This document shows, in pieces, positions 36,109 through 44,827 of a stretch of DNA of 64,000 bases (positions within the stretch are counted from its first letter, which is position 1; the number at the start of each line of letters is the position of its first letter). Where the stretch lies: assembly GCA_029265905.1 (NCBI GenBank), contig JAJUGR010000002.1, positions 62,001 through 126,000 on the forward strand. The letters run 5' to 3'. Source of the stretch: Sporomusaceae bacterium (GTDB lineage: Bacteria; Bacillota; Negativicutes; Acidaminococcales; JAJUGR01). The position numbers and the translations under genes are program-made. The notes under the pieces are model-generated. The model was not told where the DNA came from. It worked only from the letters and a program-made list of their open reading frames with translations, and did not search any database.

Positions 36109-36864
36109 ATGAAGAAAATTGTGGCGGAAAACATAGACAAGTGGTATGGGCAACTGGAAGTGCTGAAAAAGATCAGCCTGTCGGTTGACGCCGGCGAGGT
36201 GGTGGCGGTCATCGGGCCGTCCGGCTCCGGCAAGAGCACTTTTCTGCGTTGCCTCAACCGGCTGGAGGAAATCGATGGCGGCCGGATCGAGGTCGACGGC
36301 GAGGTGCTGGTCGAGACGGGGGCGGCTGGCGTCGTCTATGCGCCGGACGCCGATTCGCGGCGCATCTGCCGCAAGATGGGCATGGTTTTTCAGCAGTTCA
36401 ACCTGTTTCCGCACCTGACGGTGCTGGAAAACCTGATCGAAGCGCCGATGCTGGTCAAAGGACTGGCCAAGGAAGCGATTATTCCGGAGGCGGAGGCCCT
36501 GCTGCGCAAGGTGGGCCTGTTTGAAAAACGCGACAACTACCCGGCCCGCTTGTCCGGCGGGCAAAAGCAGCGGGTGGCGATCGCCCGCGCGCTGGCGATG
36601 AAGCCGGAGATTATGCTGTTTGACGAACCGACCTCGGCGCTGGATCCGGAATTGACCGGCGAGGTGCTCCGGGCGATGCGCCAGCTGGCGGAGGAGCACA
36701 TGACGATGGTCGTCGTCACGCACGAGATGGGCTTCGCCCGCGAGGTCGCCAATCGGGTCGTGTTCATGGACCAGGGGGAAATTGTCGAAGAAGGCAAGCC
36801 GGCGGAACTATTTAGCCGCCCGCAGCACCCGCGGACCCAGGCTTTTTTAAACAGCATGCTGTAA
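36109..36864 (+). CDS. Amino acid ABC transporter ATP-binding protein (second system)
   Basis: 251 residues. Walker [11 protein letters not shown]-loop [37 protein letters not shown]-loop [10 protein letters not shown] slightly longer insert (about residues 65-85) follows the first strand compared with the paralogue at 5876. It lies 12 bp after the permease gene. The system needs a binding protein encoded elsewhere, or shares the one at 7285. Confidence 0.94.
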   Translation: MKKIVAENIDKWYGQLEVLKKISLSVDAGEVVAVIGPSGSGKSTFLRCLNRLEEIDGGRIEVDGEVLVETGAAGVVYAPDADSRRICRKMGMVFQQFNLFPHLTVLENLIEAPMLVKGLAKEAIIPEAEALLRKVGLFEKRDNYPARLSGGQKQRVAIARALAMKPEIMLFDEPTSALDPELTGEVLRAMRQLAEEHMTMVVVTHEMGFAREVANRVVFMDQGEIVEEGKPAELFSRPQHPRTQAFLNSML

Positions 36865-36908
36865 AAACCGGACGCCCGCCAATCATCCGACTGGCGGGCG
36901 TCCGGTTT
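36863..36908. terminator. Bidirectional terminator
   Basis: AAAACCGGACGCCCGCC pairs perfectly with GGCGGGCGTCCGGTTTT across an 11-nt loop. It lies between the ABC pair (plus) and the isochorismatase-fold gene (minus). Confidence 0.9.
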
Positions 36909-36923
36909 TGTTGCGGCACAAGG

Positions 36924-37580
36924 TTAGTTGCGCAGTTTCAAGAAGCTGATTTGATCGAAGGTCGTCAGCGTGACGCGGTTGCGGGTGCCGGGCGCGTTCA
37001 GCATGTGCCAGGCCGTGTATTGCTCCGCATACGGCGTATCGGCCGACATGCCGTCGACAGGCAGGATGACCGCCAGATCCCGCAGGGCAGCGCCGGTCGC
37101 CGTGTGCAACACCGCCCCGTGCGCGGCGGTGCCGGCAATAACGACGGTTTGGATGCCGTGCTCCTTTAGAATTTTCTCCAGATCGGTCCGGAAAAATTTG
37201 TCCACGCCGGAGCGGACAACCGGATCGCCGCGCTGCGGAGCGACGGCGGGGACGATTTCAGCGGCCGTGCCGGTTCGCGTCAGGCTGTAGACGACAAGCA
37301 GGCCGTTGGCGCGGCTCGCAGCCAAAAATGACTGGATGCGCGGCACCGAGGCGGCGGCCCGCGGACGGGCCTGGGGATCGGCAAGCCGCGTCTGGATATC
37401 CAGGATCAAAAAGGCGGTATTGGCGGGATTGACGAAAACAGGCTTGGCGACGGGCGCCGGCGGGGCGGCGATGCCGCTCCATTCGTCAAGCAAGGTGGGC
37501 GCTTGGGCGGCGGCAGGAAGCGCCGCCAGCAGGCACAGACAAAAAACGATCAAGACGAGAGTACTTTTTTTGCCGGACAC
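36924..37580 (-). CDS. Exported isochorismatase-fold (cysteine hydrolase family) protein without the usual cysteine
   Basis: 218 residues. The N-terminus has a Sec signal peptide (hydrophobic LVLIVFCLCLLAALP, then AAAQA), which is rare in this family. The fold is clear: FLILDIQTRL supplies the Asp, VDKFFRTDLE the Lys, and VVIAGTAAHGAVLHTA aligns with the GxATxxCVxxTA loop. The nucleophilic cysteine of amidase-type members is alanine here. True isochorismatases also work without that cysteine, so it may be an enzyme of another type or a binding protein. GTG start after AGGGGGG. No obvious partner gene. Confidence 0.8.
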   Translation of the reverse strand: MSGKKSTLVLIVFCLCLLAALPAAAQAPTLLDEWSGIAAPPAPVAKPVFVNPANTAFLILDIQTRLADPQARPRAAASVPRIQSFLAASRANGLLVVYSLTRTGTAAEIVPAVAPQRGDPVVRSGVDKFFRTDLEKILKEHGIQTVVIAGTAAHGAVLHTATGAALRDLAVILPVDGMSADTPYAEQYTAWHMLNAPGTRNRVTLTTFDQISFLKLRN

Positions 37581-37731
37581 GGATATCCCCCCTGTTGATT
37601 AGTGTTCATCTATGGGGGTTATTCTGCCAAGCAAGGGGAAGTCCTGCTGTGGTCCGCCATTAATTGAAAGTTTAAAGAGGGCAAGCGTTTGGGCAGGGGC
37701 AAAAGCCGCTAATTTTTAAAGCAAGAATTGG

Positions 37732-37760
37732 TTGACGAAAGTGCAATTTTCAGATATTAT
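37732..37760 (+). promoter_or_regulatory. Promoter of the GntR regulator gene
   Basis: TTGACG, 17 bp, TATTAT. The predicted start (about 37767) lies just before operator 1. Confidence 0.7.
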
Positions 37761-37772
37761 AGATAGTGTAGT

Positions 37773-37791
37773 TTGGTATACCGGATGCCAA
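37773..37791. promoter_or_regulatory. GntR operator 1 (autoregulatory)
   Basis: TTGGTATACCGGATGCCAA shares GGTATACCG with the two sites upstream of the hydratase gene and sits at about +6 to +24 of the GntR transcript. It is a good position for autorepression. Confidence 0.6.
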
Positions 37792-37822
37792 TTAGCATCA
37801 ATTGAGGAAACGGGGTTGCAAT

Positions 37823-38515
37823 GTGGAAAACTTATTAGTGCCTGAGGGCCTAACGGATGTTAAGCCAATCCGCGAAATTATTTACGAGTATTTGCGGCAG
37901 GCTATTTTAGATGGCGATATCAAACCGGGCGAACGGCTGGTTGAGCGTGATATTGCTGAAAAATTGGGTGCGAGCCGGACGCCGGTCCGCGAAGCGCTGC
38001 GCAAGCTGGAGTCGGAAGACTTCGTCGTTTATATCGCCCGCAAAGGCATGATTGTAAAAGGCATTAATATTCATGAAGTGGATGAATTGTACAGCATTCG
38101 CAAGGCGCTGGAATCGCTTGCCATCCGGTGTGCGATCAAGAATATTACCAGCCAGCAGTTGGCTGAACTAGAGAAGATTGTCGCCGCGCTGGAAATGGAA
38201 GAAAAGGGCGATGGGGCCCAGACGACGTTGAACGGCTTGCACGAATTTGATGATCTGATCATCAACGCTGCCGCCATGCCGACGCTGAAAAGCTTTCTTC
38301 ACAGCTTATACGATATGCTCAGCCGCTATAAGCGGATTAATTTATCCCGCCGCCCGCGACGCAAGGAGGCGGTGCGCGAGCACAAGGAGATCTTGCAGGC
38401 GATTATCGCCCGCAATGAGCAACTGGCGGAAGCGTTGGTTTGCGCGCACGCCGACCGTTCCTGCCGGGAGCTGAAAAAACGGCTGCATGAAGTTGATCTG
38501 TCGGAAATGGCTTAG
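37823..38515 (+). CDS. GntR-family (FadR/FCD subfamily) regulator
   Basis: 230 residues. Winged helix at about 15-80 (IIYEYLRQAILDGDIKPGERL, ASRTPVREALRKLESE) and a C-terminal FCD ligand domain (EVDELYSIRKALESLAIR, LHEFDDLIINAAAM, REHKEILQAI) with the histidines that bind a metal and a carboxylate in this subfamily. GTG start with CGGGG upstream. It opens the citrate island and is followed by a 400-bp control region. It probably controls the hydratase operon and itself in response to a carboxylic acid. Confidence 0.92.
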   Translation: MENLLVPEGLTDVKPIREIIYEYLRQAILDGDIKPGERLVERDIAEKLGASRTPVREALRKLESEDFVVYIARKGMIVKGINIHEVDELYSIRKALESLAIRCAIKNITSQQLAELEKIVAALEMEEKGDGAQTTLNGLHEFDDLIINAAAMPTLKSFLHSLYDMLSRYKRINLSRRPRRKEAVREHKEILQAIIARNEQLAEALVCAHADRSCRELKKRLHEVDLSEMA

Positions 38516-38914
38516 ACAAAAGAACAGCCCGGCTGTTTTTTTGTGTCGTTTTTGGCATACCGTACACCTAGCAAAGGCGTTTCATGAATCAGACTAGCGG
38601 TGTTGTGCGGACGATAGACTGAATTGCGGCAAAAATAGACAGGGAAATAAAATTAAATCGACTGTTTCACGACAAGTGTGAAGATTGCTTCACGCTCCCG
38701 ATTTGACAAAAACAGCCCAGGCTGTTTTTGGCACTATTTGGTATACCGTACACCTATAGTGCCTGTAAAGCCAACGCATCGGTGCGGACGAACGGGACGC
38801 AAGTATCTACCTGATGGAGGTAGGCGGTAAACCAAAATCAGGGCGTGGCGTCGCGGAAAAATCACTGATGCTAGTAGCAACCACAAAAAGGCAGAAAAGA
38901 GAGTGAGGATGAAC
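38516..38914 (+). promoter_or_regulatory. Control region of the hydratase/citrate genes with two further GntR operators
   Basis: No gene fits here. Operator 2 (38551-38570, TTTGGCATACCGTACACCTA) and operator 3 (38737-38756, TTTGGTATACCGTACACCTA) share the 15-bp near-palindrome GGYATAC-C-GTACACC. Each is preceded by a hairpin ACAGCC...GGCTGT plus a T-run, so the whole module of about 50 bp seems duplicated 187 bp apart. Possible promoters are TTGCGG-18-TAAAAT (38624-38653) and a -10 TATAGT (38755-38760) adjoining operator 3. The leader beyond contains stems CGCATCGGTGCG and CTACCTGATGGAGGTAG. Confidence 0.6.
38519..38541 (+). terminator. Short terminator after the GntR gene
   Basis: ACAGC-CCG-GCTGT followed by seven T. 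Small, but well placed. A homologous hairpin recurs at 38711. Confidence 0.6.
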
Positions 38915-41227
38915 ATGGTTGAGTTAGTAAAGAATGGCGCATACCTGTTGGCCGGACAGCAATTGGTAGCAGCAGAAGGCCAAACGGCCGAAACTTTGGC
39001 GAAAGCCGCGCAAGAAGCGGGCGTACAGGTTTCCGGCGAGCAACTCACGAAGGAAAGTGCCCGTCAGAACACGATTGCCAGCGGCATCATCAAGTCGCAT
39101 GACATCGGCGGCAAGGAAGGCTTATCGCTGAAGTTTGACGCACTGACTTCGCATGACATCACTTTCGTCGGGATTATTCAAACGGCTATGGCCAGCGGCA
39201 TGAAAGAGTTCCCGGTGCCGTATGTGTTGACGAACTGCCACAACAGCCTGTGCGCCGTCGGCGGCACGATCAACGAAGACGACCACGTTTTCGGTCTGAC
39301 AGCCTGCAAAAAATTCGGCGGCATATATGTGCCGGCCCACCAAGCGGTCATCCATCAGTACAACCGTGAAATGATGAGCGCCTGCGGCAAAATGATCCTT
39401 GGCTCCGACAGCCACACCCGCTACGGCGCCCTGGGCACCATGGCGATCGGCGAAGGCGGTCCGGAACTGGTCAAACAACTATTGGGCCGCACCTATGACG
39501 TGGCGGCGCCGGAAATCATCGCCGTTTACCTCGAAGGGGCGCCGCGCCACGGCGTTGGGCCGCAGGACGTTGCGCTGGCCTTGATCAAAGCGGTGTTCGC
39601 GTCCGGCTTCGTGAAGAACAAAGTGCTGGAATTCGTCGGACCGGGCGTCGCCAACCTCAGCATCGACTTCCGCAACGGCATCGACGTCATGACGACGGAA
39701 ACGACCTGCCTGTCCTCGATCTGGCAGACAGACGACAAGGTCGCCGAGTACTTTATGGTACATGGCCGTCCGGACGCCTACAAGCAGCTTCTGCCGGGTT
39801 CCGTCGCCTACTATGACGGCGCGGTGCGCATCGACCTCAGCGCCGTTGAGCCGATGATCGCGTTGCCGTTCCATCCGAGCAACGGCTTCACGATCCGCGA
39901 GTTCAACGCCAACGCGGCTGACATCCTGCGCGAAGTGGAGCGGACTGCGGGCGAGCAAATCGAAAACCCGGACATCAAGATGAACCTCGTCGACAAGCTT
40001 GTCGACGGCAGACTCTATGTCGAACAAGGCGTCATCGTCGGCTGCTCCGGCGGCACGTTTGAAAACATCGAGCTGGCGGCGGAAATCCTGAACGGCAAAA
40101 ACATCGGCAACGGCGAGTTTGCCCTGAGCATTTACCCGCAGAGCCAGCCGGTCTTCTCCGAGCTTGTAAGAAGCGGCTCCGTTGAAAAACTGATGACGGC
40201 CGGTGCGACGATCCGCACGGCCTTCTGCGGCCCTTGCTTCGGCGCCGGCGACACGCCCGCCAACCAAGGCCTCAGCATCCGCCACGCGACGCGCAACTTC
40301 CCGAACCGCGAAGGCTCCAAACCTGGCCAAGGCCAGATCGCTTCTGTCGCGCTTATGGACGCCCGTTCGATCGCGGCGACGGCAGCCAACGGCGGCTTCC
40401 TCACCTCGGCGGCCGACATTGAATACGGCACGCCGAAACATGTTTACCAATTCAACAAAGCGATTTATGCCGGCCGCGTTTATGACGGCTTCGGCAAACC
40501 GAATCCGGAGGCGGAAGTCAAAATGGGCCCGGGCATTGCGCCGTGGCCGGCGATCCGCGCCCTGCCGGAAAACCTCCTGATGCCGGTGGCGGCGGTCATC
40601 CACGACCCGGTCACGACGACCGACGAATTGATCCCCTCCGGCGAAACCTCCTCCTTCCGCTCCAACCCGTACATGCTGGCTGAGTTCACCCTCTCCCGCA
40701 AGGAGCCGGCCTACGTCGGCCGGGCGAAAGCGGCGCAGGAAGTGGAAAAAGCCCGCGTGGCCGGCGATGCCGGCGCGGCGGCCTATATTGCCAAGGCGCT
40801 GGGCCTGAGCGAAGCAGAGGCCAAAGCGGCGCAAGCCAATACGGGCATCGGTTCGGTCATTTTCGCCCGCAAGCCGGGTGACGGCTCGGCCCGCGAGCAA
40901 GCGGCCAGCTGTCAGCGCGTGTTGGGCGGTGACGCCAACATCGCGATTGAATACGCGACGAAGCGCTACCGCAGCAACGTCATCAACTGGGGCATGCTGC
41001 CGCTCACGATTTCGGAAGAGGCATGCGAAATGCTGGCGGTGGGCGACTATGTCTACCTGGAGAACATCCGCACGACAGTGGTCAATGGCGAAGATACGGT
41101 TAAAGCCTACCGTGTCCGCGACGGCGTGAAAACGCCGCTGCCCTTGAAGCTGCCGGGCTTGACGAAAGAAGACCGGGAAATTATCCTGGCCGGCTGTCTG
41201 ATGAACTACTACGCCGCGCAGGCGTAA
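38915..41227 (+). CDS. Aconitase-family hydratase (YbhJ-like)
   Basis: 770 residues. The 4Fe-4S aconitase core is clear: SDSHTRYGALGTMAIGEGG, CSGGTFENIELA and FCGPCFGAGDTPANQGL carry the cluster cysteines, then a swivel domain (SFRSNPYMLAEFTLSRKEPAY). The sequence resembles the uncharacterised hydratase YbhJ more than housekeeping AcnA or LeuCD. In a citrate island it would interconvert citrate and isocitrate or act on a related tricarboxylate. GAGTGAGG lies 6 nt before the ATG at 38915; an ATG two codons earlier is too close to it. First structural gene behind the GntR operators. Confidence 0.88.
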   Translation: MVELVKNGAYLLAGQQLVAAEGQTAETLAKAAQEAGVQVSGEQLTKESARQNTIASGIIKSHDIGGKEGLSLKFDALTSHDITFVGIIQTAMASGMKEFPVPYVLTNCHNSLCAVGGTINEDDHVFGLTACKKFGGIYVPAHQAVIHQYNREMMSACGKMILGSDSHTRYGALGTMAIGEGGPELVKQLLGRTYDVAAPEIIAVYLEGAPRHGVGPQDVALALIKAVFASGFVKNKVLEFVGPGVANLSIDFRNGIDVMTTETTCLSSIWQTDDKVAEYFMVHGRPDAYKQLLPGSVAYYDGAVRIDLSAVEPMIALPFHPSNGFTIREFNANAADILREVERTAGEQIENPDIKMNLVDKLVDGRLYVEQGVIVGCSGGTFENIELAAEILNGKNIGNGEFALSIYPQSQPVFSELVRSGSVEKLMTAGATIRTAFCGPCFGAGDTPANQGLSIRHATRNFPNREGSKPGQGQIASVALMDARSIAATAANGGFLTSAADIEYGTPKHVYQFNKAIYAGRVYDGFGKPNPEAEVKMGPGIAPWPAIRALPENLLMPVAAVIHDPVTTTDELIPSGETSSFRSNPYMLAEFTLSRKEPAYVGRAKAAQEVEKARVAGDAGAAAYIAKALGLSEAEAKAAQANTGIGSVIFARKPGDGSAREQAASCQRVLGGDANIAIEYATKRYRSNVINWGMLPLTISEEACEMLAVGDYVYLENIRTTVVNGEDTVKAYRVRDGVKTPLPLKLPGLTKEDREIILAGCLMNYYAAQA

Positions 41228-41327
41228 GCTGAGGCGGCTGTGAAAGATCTGGAGAATGGTGGTAGTGGCGATGATGCTTTGCAAATCCTTGCCTAACGGG
41301 TGCCAATCAGTTGCTGGGAGCCGGGAC

Positions 41328-41579
41328 ATGCTTCCGAAAAACTTGCACGAATATACCTTCGGGCTGGTTTGGAACTACTTGCAGGAACAGACAAAAGCGG
41401 TTACCGCCGAGCAGGTTGGGCGGGGACTCGGGCTGTCGCGATCGACCGCCCGGCGCTATTTGGAGTTTTGCTGCAAGCAGGGATTGGTTGAACGCATGCT
41501 GCTGTATCACGGCGTCGGCCGTCCGGAACATGTGTTTCGGCTGAACGGCGCTTTGCAAAAAGACGGGTTGGCCGTCTAA
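41328..41579 (+). CDS. Stand-alone CitB-like helix-turn-helix protein
   Basis: 83 residues from an ATG with GGGAG upstream; starts as early as 41256 are open. The protein is a single DNA-binding domain: LPKNLHEYTFGLVWNYL, ITAEQVGRGLGLSRSTARRYLEFCCKQG-like helices, then VGRPEHVFRL. It closely resembles the C-terminal domain of the CitB-type response regulator at 49162 (GLSRTTARRYLEYCQEEG, VGRPVHRFRL) but has no receiver domain. It sits 100 bp after the hydratase gene, in the same direction. It could compete with the full-length regulator at the same DNA sites. Confidence 0.75.
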   Translation: MLPKNLHEYTFGLVWNYLQEQTKAVTAEQVGRGLGLSRSTARRYLEFCCKQGLVERMLLYHGVGRPEHVFRLNGALQKDGLAV

Positions 41580-41603
41580 AGAATGTAGTTTACGTATGTC
41601 AGG

Positions 41604-41631
41604 GCCGGGCGCTAGAACTGTAGCGCCCGGC
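41604..41631. other. Strong inverted repeat before the citT-like gene
   Basis: Perfect 10-bp arms GCCGGGCGCT/AGCGCCCGGC with an 8-nt loop, but no T-run after it. A second hairpin CGTCC-TTCG-GGACG follows at 41643. They may process or partly terminate the hydratase transcript. Confidence 0.5.
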
Positions 41632-41751
41632 AAATCCCCAGGCGTCCTTCGGGACGTTTCAAATTTTGTTTCATTTATCGCAATATTGCTTAAACGGCGG
41701 TCTCTTGATTCGCAGCGCGGTGAATGATGACATCAGGAAGAAGGCGTTCGT

Positions 41752-43178
41752 GTGAGTAAAGAAAAGCTTATCAAATTAGGGGTTTTATTTGCGATTGCGG
41801 CTATCATTTGGTTTATTCCTACGCCCAAAGGCCTTTCCGTAAAAGCGTGGCACCTGTTCGCTATTTACTTCAGCGCTATAGTCGGCTTGGTTATCAGGCC
41901 GTTTTCTGAACCGGTCATTATGGTGTCGCCATTGCCTTTTCCTCGCTGTTGCTCGACAATACCAAAGATGTGCTTAGCGGGTACGCCTCCACGACGACCT
42001 GGATGGTTTTTGCCGCCTTTTCCTTGAGCGCGGCTTTTGTCACTACGGGTCTTGGCAAGCGCATCGCGTATATTTTGATTGAAAAATTTGGCAGCACGAC
42101 ACTTGGGCTCGGTTATGTAACGGCCTTGCTGGACGGGGTCATTTCCCCGGCCACGCCGTCTAATACGGCTCGCGCCGGCGGCATCGTTTACCCGATTATG
42201 AACAGCGTTTCCATTGCTTTAGGTTCCGAACCCGGTAAAACGCCGGAGAAAGCGGGCGCCTATCTGGCGCTCAACACCTATATGGCGACCAAGGTGACGA
42301 GCTTCATGTTCCTGACGGCAATGGCCGGCAACGCTTTAGGGGCAGCCTTTATGACCGACATTGTCGGCGTTACGCTCGACTGGATGACCTGGACCAAGGG
42401 CTTGTTTGTTCCGGGCCTGCTGCTATTGGCCGTCACCCCTTACTTTGTTTACGTGCTGGAAAAACCGGAAATCAAACACGTTGACAATAAGAAGATCGCT
42501 TCCGAGGGTCTGGCGGAATTGGGACCGATGAAAGCGAAGGAAAAAATCCTCCTGGCTATTTTCGTGCTGGCGCTGTGCGGCTGGGCCGTGCCGTCACTGT
42601 TGGACCAGTTGCTCGGCATTAAAATCAAGATCAATGAAACGGCGGTGGCCGTCGGCGCTATGGCTGCTTTGCTGCTGACCAACACACTGACCTGGGATGA
42701 CATGTTAAAGAACAAGGGGGCGTGGAATTCGCTCACCTGGTTCGGCGGCATCATTGGATTGTCGGGCGCGCTCAGCAAATTGAAGTTCTTTGAATGGCTG
42801 GGCAAGGTTATGCAGGCCAACATCAATTTCGGCGACAATGCAATGATCGCCCTGTGGATTTTGGTGTTTGTCAGCGTGATAGTCCGTTACCTGTTTGCGT
42901 CCGGCAGCGCGTTTATCGCCGCGCTGATGCCGGTGCTCTTGATGCTTGGCAAGGTGGCCAATGTTGATCCGATGTCGATGTGCCTCGCCTTGGCCGCCTC
43001 CAATTCCTACGGCGGCTGCCTGACGCACTACGGCGGCGCAGCAGCGCCGATCATCTTTGGCGCTGGCTACAATACAACGAAAAAGTGGTGGATTGTCGGC
43101 GGCCTGTTTGGCTTGCTCTGCTACCTTGTGATGATGACGGTTGGCGTAGCGTGGTGGAAAATGATCGGACTGATCTGA
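41752..43178 (+). pseudogene. DASS-family (CitT-like) transporter with a frameshift
   Basis: The N-terminal part (IIWFIPTPKGLSVKAWHLF) reads from 41752 as far as PFSEPVIMV. The rest (VAIAFSSLLLDNTKD, ISPATPSNTARAGG, then the full DASS C-terminus) is in the -1 frame to 43178. The break is at about 41925 in ATGGTGTCGCC; one extra base (ATGGTGGTCGCC) would restore a 476-residue protein co-linear with the DASS transporter at 12652. Cause may be a real mutation, a sequencing error or, less likely, recoding. Both halves otherwise keep family motifs and show no other decay, so loss is recent or apparent. The role would be citrate uptake or citrate/succinate exchange. Confidence 0.85.
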
Positions 43179-43237
43179 GCGGAACGAACTGTTTTGCAAC
43201 CTGTATTGTTAAAAAATGAAATTAGAGGAGGCTTATT

Positions 43238-44503
43238 ATGCAAGTTTGGTTGGGCACCCTGGTCGTGTTGGTAACGGTCTACGCCTTGGTCAAGCGGTAT
43301 GAAACCCGCATGGTACTGTTTGGCGCCGGTATCGCGCTGGCGATTATCGCCGGCAACCCGATGTCCGTGTTCAATTCCTTTTCCCATGCGATGAAGGAAA
43401 CAAAACTGTTTGAAAACATCATCGCCGCGATGGGCTTTGCCATGGTTATGAAAGTAACCCAGTGCGACAAGCACCTGGTCGCTTTTTTGGGCAAAGGGGC
43501 GAAATTCGCCGGCGGATTGATCATTCCGGCCGTCGTGATGCTCACGTTTTTCATCAATATTTCCGTTACCAGCGCGGCCGGCTGCTCGGCCGCAGCCGGG
43601 GCGATCTTCATTCCGCTCCTGTTGGCTTCCGGCGTTAAGCCGGCGACGGCCGGCGCGGCTGTTTTCGCCGGCACGATCGGCGCGATGCTGAACCCCGGCC
43701 ATGCCCTGATTCTGGTTGCGGCCGACGTTTCCAAATCCACGCCGATGGAAATCGTGGCCAACCATGCCGTGGTATTGGTGGTGGCGGGCCTGATCGGCGC
43801 GATAACGCTGTACTTTGTCGCCAAATTCATGAAAGAAGACAAGGGACATGTTCTGGCGGCCGACCAAGCGGCGGCGGCAACGGCTGATTTTAAAATCAAC
43901 TACCTGTGGGCGGTTGTTCCGATGCTCCCCTTGGTCATTTTGATGGCGGGCACGAAGGTTGCAGCCTTGAAACCGCTTAGCATTTCGCATGCGATGATCA
44001 TCGGCGTTATCGTCGGCATGATTGTCACCCGCACCAACCCGGCGAAAGTCTCCAAAGAATTCTGGCACGGCGCCGGCGACGGCTTCGGCCACGTATTCGG
44101 CATCATCGTTTGCGCGATGATTTTTGTCGGCGGCTTGAATGCGGTTGGCTTGATCAAAGCGATTACGGCGGCGATGGTTAAGAACGTGGCGCTGGCGAAA
44201 ATCAGCTCGGCGGTCGGTCCGTTCATGCTGGCGGCGTTGTCCGGCTCCGGCGACGCTGCGTCCGTGGCCTTTAACAAATCGGTAACGATCAATGCGGCGC
44301 AAATGGGCCTAAACGGCATGGACATGGCCAGCATGTCGGTTATTGCCGCTAACCTCGGCCGCACGATGTCGCCGGCGGCGGGCGCCTGCGTTATCTGCGC
44401 CGGCTTGGCCGGGGCAGACCCGGTCGATTTGATGAAGCGCAATGCGCCGGGCATGATCATTGCCCTGATCGTCAGCTTGCTGATGCTGATGTACCTGCGC
44501 TAA
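43238..44503 (+). CDS. DcuC-type C4-dicarboxylate carrier (citrate island)
   Basis: 421 residues, about 12 spans. MQVWLGTLVVLVTVYALVKR, FFINISVTSAAGCSAAAGA, GTIGAMLNPGHALIL and ALSGSGDAASVAFNKS are typical of the family. It starts at the ATG after AGAGGAGG, 59 bp behind the CitT-like gene. In citrate fermentation it would export succinate or exchange it for another dicarboxylate. It is a paralogue of the carrier at 22002. Confidence 0.9.
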   Translation: MQVWLGTLVVLVTVYALVKRYETRMVLFGAGIALAIIAGNPMSVFNSFSHAMKETKLFENIIAAMGFAMVMKVTQCDKHLVAFLGKGAKFAGGLIIPAVVMLTFFINISVTSAAGCSAAAGAIFIPLLLASGVKPATAGAAVFAGTIGAMLNPGHALILVAADVSKSTPMEIVANHAVVLVVAGLIGAITLYFVAKFMKEDKGHVLAADQAAAATADFKINYLWAVVPMLPLVILMAGTKVAALKPLSISHAMIIGVIVGMIVTRTNPAKVSKEFWHGAGDGFGHVFGIIVCAMIFVGGLNAVGLIKAITAAMVKNVALAKISSAVGPFMLAALSGSGDAASVAFNKSVTINAAQMGLNGMDMASMSVIAANLGRTMSPAAGACVICAGLAGADPVDLMKRNAPGMIIALIVSLLMLMYLR

Positions 44504-44827
44504 CTCAATACGCTGTTCCTTGCTAAAATCGGCTGGACCGGGGCCGCGCAACCATTGCCAGACCCCGGCCGGCACGATTATTATTAATATAAGGAAGCTT
44601 ACCGCTGTGGCGATAAAAAACTTTTAAAAATCGTTATTATGCCCAGAATGAACAAAAGGGGTTCTTTTTTGCCACGATGGTGGTATTCTAAATTTGCTTG
44701 ATTTTTTGCAACAATATTGGTTATTTCCGGCAAATGAAAAAAACCATGTTGTTGCAAGACAACCGGTATCTTGAAGTATCCATGATCAGGCGGTCATGGG
44801 TATTTCTCATGTTGATGGAGGTGCAGA
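44504..44827 (+). promoter_or_regulatory. Control region of the citrate lyase operon with inverted repeats
   Basis: 324 bp without a gene. TTGCAACAA (44706-44714) and its exact inverse TTGTTGCAA (44749-44757) are centred 43 bp apart, about four helical turns. The similarity extends to TTGCAACAA-AT-GG on both arms. This is a candidate binding site for the CitB-type regulator at 49162 or the small HTH protein. TTGATT-17-TTATTT (44698-44726) is a poor promoter match overlapping the first arm. A large imperfect GC hairpin (44538-44572) may end the DcuC transcript. Confidence 0.5.

Noticed and set aside
34723-36723. Long minus-strand frame of 666 codons opposite gluQ and the ABC pair
   Set aside because: It is Arg/His/Gln-rich, has no domain and lies opposite well-supported genes; GC-rich third positions cause such antisense frames.
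38571-38700. Possible tRNA or small RNA in the hydratase control region
   Set aside because: No cloverleaf or T-loop sequence was found and the stems present do not form a compact fold.
39479-41329. Minus-strand frame of 616 codons opposite the hydratase gene
   Set aside because: Antisense shadow of the aconitase-family gene; arginine-rich and without motifs.
41680-41689. Palindrome GCAATATTGC before the CitT-like gene as a regulator site
   Set aside because: Ten AT-rich bases are expected by chance in such spacers, and no second copy with the same context was found.
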